Positions 38,997 through 46,849 of a DNA stretch of 64,000 bases are shown here, one piece after another. The stretch is from Jongsikchunia kroppenstedtii DSM 45133 (GTDB lineage Bacteria; Actinomycetota; Actinomycetes; Mycobacteriales; Mycobacteriaceae). Location: contig NZ_AQYG01000044.1 in assembly GCF_000380485.1 (NCBI RefSeq), forward strand, positions 62,001-126,000, written 5' to 3'. Position 1 is the stretch's first letter, and each line of letters starts with the position of its first letter. The position numbers and the translations under genes were made by a program. The notes under the pieces are model-generated. The model was not told the origin of the DNA and made no database searches. It was given only the letters and a program-made list of their open reading frames with translations.

Positions 38997-39551
38997 ATGC
39001 CTGTTTCCGCACTCGACGATCGGGCGGCACTCGTCGTCATTGACCTGCAGCAGGGGATCGCGGCACTCGCCGCCGGCGCGGGGTTGGATCTCGACGCCGT
39101 CGTGGCCAATTCGAAGGCTCTCGCGGATGCCTTTCGCGCGAAGGGCCTGCCGGTGGTCTGGGTGAATGTCAGTGGCGCCGCGCCGGGACGAACTATGGCT
39201 GCCGCCCGGCCGGCGCCGCCGGCCGGTTGGGATGTGCTGCTCGAAGAGCTCGGCGTCCAGCCCGGCGACATCAAGGTGACCAAGAAGACCTGGGGTGCCT
39301 TCACGAATACCGGGCTGGACGCGATCCTGCGCGAGCAGAAGGTCACGCAGGTCTTTCTGACGGGCGTGTCCACCAGCATCGGCGTCGAGTCGACGGCGCG
39401 CTTCGCCGGTGAACTCGGCTACAACGTCGTGCTGGCCATCGATGCGATGCTCGACACCAGCCCGGCGTCGCACGAGCACAGTGTCAACACCATCTTCCCG
39501 CGGCTTGGTGAGACCGCGACCACGGCCGAGGTCCTCGCGGTCGTCAACTGA
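38997..39551 (+). CDS. Isochorismatase-like hydrolase
   Basis: 184 residues from the ATG at 38997 (MPVSALDDRAAL). Catalytic Asp in LVVIDLQQG and Lys in VTKKTWGAF are present. The position of the usual nucleophilic Cys (TGVxTxxCV) is Gly, in LTGVSTSIGVESTAR. Enzymes of this fold with Gly there (isochorismatase, PhzD-like) hydrolyse vinyl ethers, while Cys-containing members are amidases. So this is not a nicotinamidase-type amidase if the alignment is right. Neighbours give no pathway. Confidence 0.85.
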   Translation: MPVSALDDRAALVVIDLQQGIAALAAGAGLDLDAVVANSKALADAFRAKGLPVVWVNVSGAAPGRTMAAARPAPPAGWDVLLEELGVQPGDIKVTKKTWGAFTNTGLDAILREQKVTQVFLTGVSTSIGVESTARFAGELGYNVVLAIDAMLDTSPASHEHSVNTIFPRLGETATTAEVLAVVN

Positions 39552-39701
39552 TATTCCGGCAACCGCGCCGCGGGATGATCGTGACGCCGCGCGTTGGCCT
39601 GAGGCGTCGGGCTCGGAGTGAGGCGTGGTCGTGACCGCAGGAGCTCCGGGCACGTGAGCTGATCCACCCGTCGGGAGACAGGGCGATCGAGCGAAACAGG
39701 G

Positions 39702-40037
39702 TCAACCCCTCGACGCGGGATCATCGGGAGGATGGCGGTTTTCCCGCAGCAGTTCCATCAGCAGGTCTTCTGCGTGGTGGTACTGCAAGGAGTCGACCCA
39801 CAGGCGATGACAAATCGGCCTGCGCGGGTGGGCGAAGTGGCCGGCGGGGATGGCGACGTAGGCGGCGATGCCGGCACTGGCCAGTAGTCCCAGAACCGGC
39901 ACCACCTCACGGGCTTCGAGGTCGACGAGTTCGGCCCACGCGGTGGCATCGATGCCGTTGTCGGTGCCGCCCGGTGGCAGCCAGAAGGCTCGGCCCAGGT
40001 TGGACGGGTTGGGTAGAGGCTGATGTGGGGAGCTCAT
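39702..40037 (-). CDS. Conserved hypothetical protein
   Basis: 111 residues, ATG at 40037 with GAGGAG 5 bases upstream, a better ribosome binding site than chance. Contains LGRAFWLPPGGTDNGID, a helix-strand LVDLEAREVVPVLGLLASAGIAAYVAIPAGH, and ICHRLWVDSLQYHHAEDLLMELLRENRH near the end. The central alternating pattern suggests a compact mixed fold. No family recognised. It lies downstream of two universal stress proteins on the same strand (155-base gap), so it may belong to the dormancy set. Confidence 0.65.
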   Translation of the reverse strand: MSSPHQPLPNPSNLGRAFWLPPGGTDNGIDATAWAELVDLEAREVVPVLGLLASAGIAAYVAIPAGHFAHPRRPICHRLWVDSLQYHHAEDLLMELLRENRHPPDDPASRG

Positions 40038-40192
40038 CGCGTCTCCTCGGTGCGTCGATCAGGGACCATCAGCGTGTGCGATTCAGGCGAGTCCCATCGC
40101 CTCTAGACGTTCATTCTATCTCGTGCGGCACCAGTTCGGACCGCGACGAGTTCCGTTGTGCCTGCATCGAATATCGACCTTCTGGTCGGCGG

Positions 40193-41119
40193 TCAATGCA
40201 CCAGCATCAGCGGGCAGTCCACGGACGCGAGCAGGTGCAGGCTGGTCGACCCGAGCGTCAGCGAGCGCAGCGCGCCGCGGCCCCGGCATCCGACCACCAG
40301 CAGATCGGCGCCGGCAGACACGATCGCCAATCCATCCGCCGGCCAGCCATCGATGAACCGTTGTTCCACAACGAGACCCGGGTAGGCGGCCTGTCGCGGC
40401 GCCACCATTGCGGATATCGCCGCCGAGCTGGGCTCGCCGTCGGCGTCCCGGGCGGGTTCGCGCAGTGGATCCTGAGCGGAATCGTGCCGGTGGCCGGCCC
40501 ACGCATGCGCGACGACGAGGCGGGCCCCGCGGACCGCGGCTTCCTCGAAGGCCATGTCGAGCGCACGATCGGCGATCGCCGAGCCGTCGACACCCACGAC
40601 GACCGTCGGGATCAGCTCGGGATGGCTCGTGGGTTCGGACTTCACGACCACCACCGGGCAATGCGCATAGCCCGCCAGTTCCCAGGAGGTCGACCCGACC
40701 ACGCTGAGTACGTTGCGGTGCTTGAGATGTATTCCGGTGACGATCATTCGGGCCTGCTCCGACGCGTCGATCAGGACGTCCTTCGGGCCGCCGGTCTGCA
40801 TTGTCGGGCTCGTCGTGAGCGCGATGCCGGCCTCCTGTGCGGTCGACTCGGCGTGCGCGACGGCGCGCGAGACATTCCGACGGGCGCCTGCGATGAACTC
40901 CCTGAAATATGAGGGCGGAGCGCCGACGTAGGCGAGTGAACTCGTCCCGGACGGCACAGCCGCGATCATCTGGAGCGTGGTCTGACGCAACAACGCCTCG
41001 TTGGCCGCCCACGTGATGGCGGCCAGCGATTCGTCCGTGCCGTCGATGCCGACGGTGATCGGCGGGCGTTCCGGTTCGGTGCGGGGAGTGCGCGCGGATG
41101 ACACTGCGTGCGTGGACAT
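40193..41119 (-). CDS. Tandem-domain universal stress protein
   Basis: 308 residues, ATG at 41119. Two UspA domains: ITVGIDGTDESLAAITWAANEA and VVVGVDGSAIADRALDMAFEEA start each. The second ends with the ATP-binding signature GCRGRGALRSLTLGSTSLHLL; the first has VVGSTSWELAGYAHCPVVVV. An N-terminal extension of 20 residues (SSARTPRTEPERP) precedes the fold. Twenty-five bases after the next stress protein on the same strand, so an operon downstream of the tandem DosR-like boxes. Confidence 0.93.
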   Translation of the reverse strand: MSTHAVSSARTPRTEPERPPITVGIDGTDESLAAITWAANEALLRQTTLQMIAAVPSGTSSLAYVGAPPSYFREFIAGARRNVSRAVAHAESTAQEAGIALTTSPTMQTGGPKDVLIDASEQARMIVTGIHLKHRNVLSVVGSTSWELAGYAHCPVVVVKSEPTSHPELIPTVVVGVDGSAIADRALDMAFEEAAVRGARLVVAHAWAGHRHDSAQDPLREPARDADGEPSSAAISAMVAPRQAAYPGLVVEQRFIDGWPADGLAIVSAGADLLVVGCRGRGALRSLTLGSTSLHLLASVDCPLMLVH

Positions 41120-41144
41120 AAGGGCTCCCGTCGTGTCGTATCGG

Positions 41145-42029
41145 CTATCGCACGATCATCAGCGGGCACTCCACGGTGCTCAGTAGGCCATGGCTCGTGG
41201 AACCGAGCAGCAGGCTGGTGAATCCGCCTCGTCCGCGACTTCCGACCACCAGCAGGTCCGCGTCCAGCGCGGCCGCGGTGATGGCCGGGATCGGTTGGTC
41301 ATGCGCCAGCACCTGCTCGACCTCCACCTCGGGATGTTGTTCCCGATACGCGGCGAGTTGATCGGACAGCAGGGTGGTCGCGGCCTGCTCGACGTCCGGC
41401 AGGCTGAGCCCGTGGAACGGATCGAGCACCGGGCCGGGGATCCGGTAGTCCCAGGCGTGAACGGCCACCAGCTTCGCGCCCATCAGGCCGGCCTCGGTGA
41501 AGGCCACATCCACCGCCGAGGCACTGCTCGGGGATCCATCGACACCGACGACGACCACCGGTCGGTCCGGCGCTTGGCGGCCCGGCTGATCGTGAACGAT
41601 CGTCACCGAGCATTTCGCATGACCGGCCAGTGCCCAGGCCGTCGAACCGATCAGCCCGAACTGGGCATGATCGCTGCCGCGAACTCCCAGCACGAGCGTG
41701 CTCGCCTGGCGCGAGACCGCGATCAGGGACTGTCGGACGTTCCCGCAGATGATCCGGCGCTCGATGTGAAGCGCCGCGCGCTCGTCCTTGGCGATCTGCT
41801 CGGCGATGTCGGTTGCCAGGCGAAGGTTGTCTTGCGCGGCGTCGCGCATCGGCGTCGTCAGGTCGATCGGGATCGCCATGTAGCCCGCTGACATCGGTGA
41901 CGGATTGAACACCGATACGAGCAGTAGTCCGCTGCGCCGACGGATCGCTTCCGCTGTGGCCCAACGGACCGCCGCGTCGGATTCGGCGGAACCGTCCACA
42001 CCCACCGTGATCGGCGCGCTCGTATTCAT
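41145..42029 (-). CDS. Tandem-domain universal stress protein
   Basis: 294 residues from the ATG at 42029 (MNTSAPITVG), with GGAAGG 8 bases upstream; an ATG at 42032 is the alternative. Domain starts ITVGVDGSAESDAAVRWATAEA and VVVGVDGSPSSASAVDVAFTEA. The ATP-binding signature in the second domain is GSRGRGGFTSLLLGSTSHGLL. Closely related to the protein encoded downstream and to the one at 35201, so the island carries three such paralogues. First gene of its operon, below two DosR-like boxes. Confidence 0.93.
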   Translation of the reverse strand: MNTSAPITVGVDGSAESDAAVRWATAEAIRRRSGLLLVSVFNPSPMSAGYMAIPIDLTTPMRDAAQDNLRLATDIAEQIAKDERAALHIERRIICGNVRQSLIAVSRQASTLVLGVRGSDHAQFGLIGSTAWALAGHAKCSVTIVHDQPGRQAPDRPVVVVGVDGSPSSASAVDVAFTEAGLMGAKLVAVHAWDYRIPGPVLDPFHGLSLPDVEQAATTLLSDQLAAYREQHPEVEVEQVLAHDQPIPAITAAALDADLLVVGSRGRGGFTSLLLGSTSHGLLSTVECPLMIVR

Positions 42030-42092
42030 CATCGTTTCCTTCCGTTCATCGTCCGATTCCTCAATCGTGCTGGTGTTCGCACGAGAATCGCA

Positions 42093-42139
42093 GGGTCCAA
42101 GGTCGTTGCGAACGTCCTGAGATGCAGGGTCCTTCGGCA
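42093..42139. promoter_or_regulatory. Two tandem DosR-like boxes
   Basis: Proximal box GGGTCCAAGGTCG (42093-42105), about 65 bases upstream of the stress-protein start, and distal box GGGTCCTTCGGCAC (42126-42139), about 97 bases upstream. The distal one matches 11 of 14 positions of GGGACTTTCGGCCC. Two boxes about 33 bases apart recall hspX-type DosR promoters, where pairs cooperate. The distal box also lies just upstream of the small gene at 42203. Confidence 0.55.
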
Positions 42140-42202
42140 CTCGACGCGGTGGTTCGGCGCGTCGGCGTCGCGGTGTCGGACCCAGGATCTACCGTCGGGG
42201 GC

Positions 42203-42508
42203 ATGACGCACGCGCAGGGCATGAAGGACGCGCTCGCTGCTCTGGAGCAGCTGATGACGCTCGACGGCGCCATGGTGCTGCGGGCCGGCGGTGACCCCGA
42301 GTTGCTCGCCCGGCTGGCCGGCTACGCCGTCGACGAGGCGATCGAGCTCTGGGACGACGCCGAGGCTCGCTGGGAGCACGGCGACGAGGATGCTGCCCGC
42401 TACTGCGAGCAGGAGGCGTCGGCCTGGAGCGCCACCGCACAGATCCTGCGCGAGCTGGCAGCGGCCGAATCGGCGGCGCGATCCCGGATCGCGGAGCGCT
42501 CGGCGTGA
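42203..42508 (+). CDS. Small conserved hypothetical protein
   Basis: 101 residues from the ATG at 42203, with TACCGT at 42190-42195 (leaderless arrangement). Entirely helical and Ala/Glu-rich: MKDALAALEQLMTLDGAMVL, ELLARLAGYAVDEAIELWDDAEARW, YCEQEASAWSATAQILRELAAAES. No family recognised. Its stop overlaps the start of the SixA-like phosphatase (GTGA at 42505), so the two are translationally coupled and may act together. Confidence 0.72.
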   Translation: MTHAQGMKDALAALEQLMTLDGAMVLRAGGDPELLARLAGYAVDEAIELWDDAEARWEHGDEDAARYCEQEASAWSATAQILRELAAAESAARSRIAERSA

Positions 42509-42990
42509 CGCGCACCCTGGTGCTGATGCGTCACGGAAAGTCTGACTATCCACCGGGCGTCGAAGATCATCAGCGTCCGTTGAACAATCGGGGCCGGCGC
42601 GAGGCCGCGCTGGCCGGACAGTGGCTCCGGCGGGACGGTATCGCGGTCGACGTCGTCCTCTGTTCGACGGCCAGCCGCACTCGACAGACCTTGCAGCGCA
42701 CCGGAATCGAGGCGCCGGCGCAGTTCCTGGACGAGCTGTACGACGCCGATGCCGACCAGGTCTGCGAAGCGGTGCGGCTGCATGTGCCGGCCGATGCGGC
42801 GACGGCGCTCGTCGTCGCACACTTTCCGGGGATGCCGGAGACGGCGCTGGCGCTGGACCCATCGGGCCGGATCGAGCGGTTCCCGACATCCGCGTACGCG
42901 ATCCTGGAGATTGCCGGGCCCTGGGACCGGCTGGGCATGTCGCCCGACGACGCGAATCGCCTGGTCGCGATGCAGGTGCCCCGCGCCTGA
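42505..42990 (+). CDS. SixA-like histidine phosphatase
   Basis: 161 residues, GTG at 42505 overlapping the previous stop. Catalytic RHG in LVLMRHGKSD (phospho-His), second His in VVAHFPGMPE, and CSTASRTRQTLQ and LYDADADQV as in SixA-type phosphohistidine phosphatases and related short histidine phosphatases. Length 150-165 is normal. The natural substrate (phosphohistidine protein or small phosphate ester) is not decided by sequence. Confidence 0.88.
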   Translation: MTRTLVLMRHGKSDYPPGVEDHQRPLNNRGRREAALAGQWLRRDGIAVDVVLCSTASRTRQTLQRTGIEAPAQFLDELYDADADQVCEAVRLHVPADAATALVVAHFPGMPETALALDPSGRIERFPTSAYAILEIAGPWDRLGMSPDDANRLVAMQVPRA

Positions 42991-43094
42991 CCGGTCGACG
43001 CTGAACTGGTCGTGAGTCAAGTTCTCGAATCCGTCTCACGGCGGTGCTAGCCGGTGCTAGCGTTCGAGCGTTCGATCGTCGAAGGGAACGACAG

Positions 43095-44051
43095 ATGATC
43101 CGTGTGATCCGAATCTCCTTGTCCGCGACGGCCGTTGCCATCGTCGCCGCGATGTCGGTGATGGCGGCGGCGCCGGCCTCCGCCGACCCGAAGCTGCCAG
43201 AGAACTACAACTTCTTCGCGGGCATCCCGAATGAGCTGACCAATCCCAACGGGTCGCTGCCGGGCGCGAACGATTTCCACTGCACGCCGACCGCGGCCCA
43301 CCCCGATCCGGTCGTGCTGGTGCACGGCACCGCCGGCGGCGGTCAAACCAATTGGGGCGCATACGTTCCGATGCTCAAGAACGCCGGCTTCTGCGTGTTC
43401 TCGCTGACCTACGGCGCGATCCCCGGCGCGCCCTGGCCGATCAATCAGCTGGGCGGGGCGCAGCCGCTGGAGAAGTCGGCGGCCGAACTGAAGGTGTTCA
43501 TCGACAAGATCCTGGCGAGCACCGGCGCGCACAAGGTCGACATCGTCGGGCATTCGCAGGGCACGATGATGCCCGACTACTACGCGAAGTTCCTGGGCGG
43601 CGCCGGAAAGATCGGCAAGTATGTGTCGATCGCGCCGCTGTGGCGCGGCAGCGGCGGCGACTCGAGCAAGGCGATCAGCGCATTCGCGACGCGCCTGGGC
43701 ATTCCCGAGACGGCCATCCCGTTTTTCAACTCCGTAGCGGAGATGATGCCCGGCTCGGTGTTCCTCACAAAGCTGTGGGCGGGCGGCACGCCGTACGTCC
43801 GCGGTATCGACTACACGAACATCTCGACCCGCTACGACGAGGCCGTGATGCCGTACACGAGCGGGCAGGTGCCGGGTCCGGCCGGAACCAGCGTGCGCAA
43901 CATCGTGGTGCAGGACAGTTGCGCGCAGGACTATTCCGACCACATGGCGATCGCCGGCTCTCGGCGCACGGCGTACATGGTCCACAACGCGCTCGATCCC
44001 GCGCACCCGTGGACGGTGCCGTGCCAGTTCGTGCCGCCGTTCACCGGCTGA
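43095..44051 (+). CDS. Secreted lipase/esterase (class 2 lipase-like)
   Basis: 318 residues, ATG at 43095. Sec signal MIRVIRISLSATAVAIVAAM, cleavage probably after APASA. Mature part DPKLPENYNFFAGIPNEL, then VVLVHGTAGGGQTNWGAY (oxyanion), nucleophile in VDIVGHSQGTMMPDYY, acidic residue and His in QDSCAQDYSDHMAI, and NALDPAHPW near the end. Matches actinobacterial lipase/esterase proteins of the alpha/beta fold. First of two tandem paralogues of identical length; two bases separate the genes. Confidence 0.9.
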   Translation: MIRVIRISLSATAVAIVAAMSVMAAAPASADPKLPENYNFFAGIPNELTNPNGSLPGANDFHCTPTAAHPDPVVLVHGTAGGGQTNWGAYVPMLKNAGFCVFSLTYGAIPGAPWPINQLGGAQPLEKSAAELKVFIDKILASTGAHKVDIVGHSQGTMMPDYYAKFLGGAGKIGKYVSIAPLWRGSGGDSSKAISAFATRLGIPETAIPFFNSVAEMMPGSVFLTKLWAGGTPYVRGIDYTNISTRYDEAVMPYTSGQVPGPAGTSVRNIVVQDSCAQDYSDHMAIAGSRRTAYMVHNALDPAHPWTVPCQFVPPFTG

Positions 44052-44053
44052 TC

Positions 44054-45010
44054 ATGACCGGCGCAGTTCGGATCCTCCTGTCGGCGACCGTCGTCGCGGT
44101 GGTCGCCCTGCTGGCACCGATGACCGCCCCGCCGGCGTCGGCGGATCCGAAGCTGCCGGAGGACTACAGCTTCTTCGCCGGCATCCCGGACGAGCTGGCC
44201 CACCCGAACGGCTCGCTGCCCGGCTCGAATGACTTCTCCTGCCGACCGTCTCGTGAGCATCCGAATCCGGTGGTGCTGGTGCACGGCGCGAGCGGGGGAA
44301 GGCAGACCAGTTGGGGCGCATACGTTCCGATGTTGAAGAACGCCGGATTCTGTGTGTTTGCACTGACGTACGGCACCCTCCCCGGGACGCCCTGGCCGAT
44401 CAGCGCGATCGGCGGCGTGCAGCCGATGGACGTCAGCGCCGGTCAACTGGCCGGATTCATCGACCAGGTGCTGCGAGCCACCGGTGCCGAGCAGGTCGAC
44501 ATCGTCGGCCATTCGGAGGGCACGATGGTGCCGGACTACTACGCCAAGTATCTCGGCGGCGCGCCGCGGATCCACCGCTACGTATCGCTGGCGCCGTTGT
44601 GGCGCGGTAGCGGTGGCGACATCGGCCGCGCGATGATGACCGTCGCCCGCGCGCTGGGGCTCAACGACACATCCACGCCCGGCTTCAACACCGGCGGCAA
44701 GCTGCTGCCGGGGTCGGACTTCCTGCGCCGGATGTGGGCGGGCGGCAGCCCCTACGTCCGCGGGATCGAGTACACGAACATCTCGACCCGCTACGACGAG
44801 GCGGTGCTCCCGTACACGAGCGGGCAGGTGCCGGGACCGCCCGGAATCAGTGTGCGCAACATCGTGGTGCAGGACAGTTGCGCGCAGGACTTCTCCGATC
44901 ATCTCGCGATCGTCGGTTCACGCCGGGCCGCCTACCTGGTGCACAACGCGCTCGATCCGGCGCATCCGTGGCCGGTGCCGCGTCAGTTCGTGCCGCCGTT
45001 CACCGGCTGA
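44054..45010 (+). CDS. Secreted lipase/esterase, tandem paralogue
   Basis: 318 residues, ATG at 44054, 2 bases after the first lipase stop. Signal peptide MTGAVRILLSATVVAVVALL, cleavage near PPASA. Same plan as its neighbour: VVLVHGASGGRQTSWGAY, VDIVGHSEGTMVPDYY, QDSCAQDFSDHLAI, NALDPAHPW. The nucleophile elbow is GHSEG instead of GHSQG. Differences cluster in the region after the elbow (residues about 190-225), suggesting divergence in substrate pocket after gene duplication. Confidence 0.9.
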   Translation: MTGAVRILLSATVVAVVALLAPMTAPPASADPKLPEDYSFFAGIPDELAHPNGSLPGSNDFSCRPSREHPNPVVLVHGASGGRQTSWGAYVPMLKNAGFCVFALTYGTLPGTPWPISAIGGVQPMDVSAGQLAGFIDQVLRATGAEQVDIVGHSEGTMVPDYYAKYLGGAPRIHRYVSLAPLWRGSGGDIGRAMMTVARALGLNDTSTPGFNTGGKLLPGSDFLRRMWAGGSPYVRGIEYTNISTRYDEAVLPYTSGQVPGPPGISVRNIVVQDSCAQDFSDHLAIVGSRRAAYLVHNALDPAHPWPVPRQFVPPFTG

Positions 45011-45082
45011 GTCTCCCAGCCCCCGCAGCGGAGCACCTGACAGCTCTGACAGGGTTCGCCGGACGCGACTACGCTCTAACCG

Positions 45083-45940
45083 GTGCACCTCGTTCTGCCC
45101 GCCGTACTTGCCGTCCTCGCTGCGGCACTGGTGGCTTTGGGCACCCTGGTGCGACAGCGGTCGTCTACGGTTCGCGGCGGTATCACCAAACGCTGGTGGC
45201 TCGGTGTCGCAATCGCTGCCCTCGGGTTCGTCTTACAGGCGGTGGCGCTCGGCCTGGGCTCGTTGCTGCTGGTGCAACCGCTGATCGTGTTGTCGGTGCT
45301 GTTCGCGTTGCCGCTGGAGGCGCATCTCGATCGACGGCGACTCAACGTCCATGAGTGGAAGTGGGGCGTCATCCTGACGCTGTGCATTGCAGCCTTCGTG
45401 CTGATCACGATGCCGACGCCGGGGAAGCACAACGCCCAGGCGGGTGTGCTTGCCGGCGCGATCGTCGTCCTGGTTGTGGTGCTGGGCGGACTGATGGTCG
45501 GGGCGCGATTCGTCTCGCTGCACTATCGGGCGCTGCTGTACGGCGCCGCGTCGGGACTGCTCACCGGCGTCCAGTCGTTTCTGGTCAAAGGCGTCATGGG
45601 CCAACTCGACAGGAGCGTCGGCGAGATCTTCGTGCACCCCGAGCTGTACCTGATCATCGTGGTCGCGACCGGGTCGGTGCTCACGCAGCAGCTGGCTTTC
45701 GCTGCACACGATCTGCAGACCTCCTTCCCTGCCATGACGGTGATGGAGCCGGCGGTCGGTATGGCGCTCGGCGTGGTCTTGCTCGGCGAACGAGCCCATG
45801 TGTCGACCTTCGAGGGCTTCGTTGTGGCATTCATCCTCGGCGTGATGATGTTCGCGACCGTGATCCTTGCCAAGCATGCGGCCGAGCGCGAAACCGCGTT
45901 CGAAGTGTGCGTGGAGAAACAGCGGTCCCTCACCGCCTGA
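45083..45940 (+). CDS. DMT/EamA-like membrane protein
   Basis: 285 residues, GTG at 45083, with TACGCT at 45070-45075 (leaderless). Nine to ten hydrophobic segments, starting LVLPAVLAVLAAALVALGTL and WLGVAIAALGFVLQAVALG; LLLVQPLIVLSVLFALPLEA is the conserved second-third helix region of actinobacterial DMT-family proteins. The C-terminal half repeats the pattern (FPAMTVMEPAVGMALGVVLLG). A drug/metabolite transporter or membrane regulator; substrate unknown. Immediately followed by a paralogue. Confidence 0.85.
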   Translation: MHLVLPAVLAVLAAALVALGTLVRQRSSTVRGGITKRWWLGVAIAALGFVLQAVALGLGSLLLVQPLIVLSVLFALPLEAHLDRRRLNVHEWKWGVILTLCIAAFVLITMPTPGKHNAQAGVLAGAIVVLVVVLGGLMVGARFVSLHYRALLYGAASGLLTGVQSFLVKGVMGQLDRSVGEIFVHPELYLIIVVATGSVLTQQLAFAAHDLQTSFPAMTVMEPAVGMALGVVLLGERAHVSTFEGFVVAFILGVMMFATVILAKHAAERETAFEVCVEKQRSLTA

Positions 45941-45993
45941 TCGCGGGCGAATCGAGCATCTCGGGCGGGCTGGTCTCCGGCTAGGCTGTGCGC

Positions 45994-46833
45994 GTGCATC
46001 AGCTGCTGCCCGCGCTCTTGGCTGTCGGCGCGGCCTTGCTGATCGCCGGTGGCACCGTCTTGCGTCAGCGCGCGTCTGCCGTGTTCGGGCGGATCACGCC
46101 GAGCTGGTGGCTGGGCGCCGCGATCGCCCTGACCGGATTCGGATTGCAGGCGGGTGCGCTGGCGCTGGGCACGATCCTTCTGGTCCAGCCGCTGTTGGTG
46201 CTCGCAGTGCTGTTCGCGCTGCCGCTGGAGGCCTGGGCCGACCACCGTCATCCGTCACGGGGCGAATGGATGTGGGGTGTCCTGCTCGCCGCCTGCGTCG
46301 CTCTGTTCCTGGTGACGGCCGCGCCGTCGCCGACCGACGAGCGGCCCGATCATGTCGTTCTGGCCGGCACGATCAGCGCGGTGATCGTGGTGCTCGTCGG
46401 CTTGGTCGCGCTCGGCGAATGGTCGTCGACGCACTACCGGGCGCTCAGCTACGGGCTGGTGTCGGGGACGTTCTTCGGGATATCGGCGCTGTTGGTGAAG
46501 TCGGTGATGTACCAGATGCTGCACTTTCCGGGCGTCGTGCCGACCCGGCCGGAGATATACCTGTTCGTCGTGGCCGCGGCAGGCGGAGTGCTGGCCCAGC
46601 AGCGCGCTTTCTCCGCCGGGGAGTTGCAGACATCGTTTCCCGCGATGATCGTGATGGAGCCGACGGTGTCGATGCTGCTCGGCATGGCCCTGCTCGGCGA
46701 GCGGGTTCGGGTCACGCCGTGGCAGGCCGTGTGTGTGGTGGCGATCCTGATCGTGTTGGTTCGGTCCGTGATCGAGTTGGCGAAGCTCTCGGCGATCCGC
46801 GGCGACCAACAGGCGGGCGAACTCGTCGGCTGA
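45994..46833 (+). CDS. DMT/EamA-like membrane protein, tandem paralogue
   Basis: 279 residues; GTG at 45994 chosen over 45988 because TAGGCT (45982-45987) then gives a leaderless start like that of its paralogue. Matches the previous gene along its length: HQLLPALLAVGAALLIAGGT, WLGAAIALTGFGLQAGALALG, LLVQPLLVLAVLFALPLEA, FPAMIVMEPTVSMLLGMALLG. Two such adjacent genes may encode a heterodimeric transporter (inference). Followed after 16 bases by a flavoprotein. Confidence 0.85.
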   Translation: MHQLLPALLAVGAALLIAGGTVLRQRASAVFGRITPSWWLGAAIALTGFGLQAGALALGTILLVQPLLVLAVLFALPLEAWADHRHPSRGEWMWGVLLAACVALFLVTAAPSPTDERPDHVVLAGTISAVIVVLVGLVALGEWSSTHYRALSYGLVSGTFFGISALLVKSVMYQMLHFPGVVPTRPEIYLFVVAAAGGVLAQQRAFSAGELQTSFPAMIVMEPTVSMLLGMALLGERVRVTPWQAVCVVAILIVLVRSVIELAKLSAIRGDQQAGELVG

Positions 46834-46849
46834 CCGGCATGCTGGGGAG

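Noticed and set aside
40080-40110. DosR box upstream of the hypothetical gene at 40037
   Set aside because: One half-site (AGTCCC) is present in GCGAGTCCCATCG but the other half does not match.
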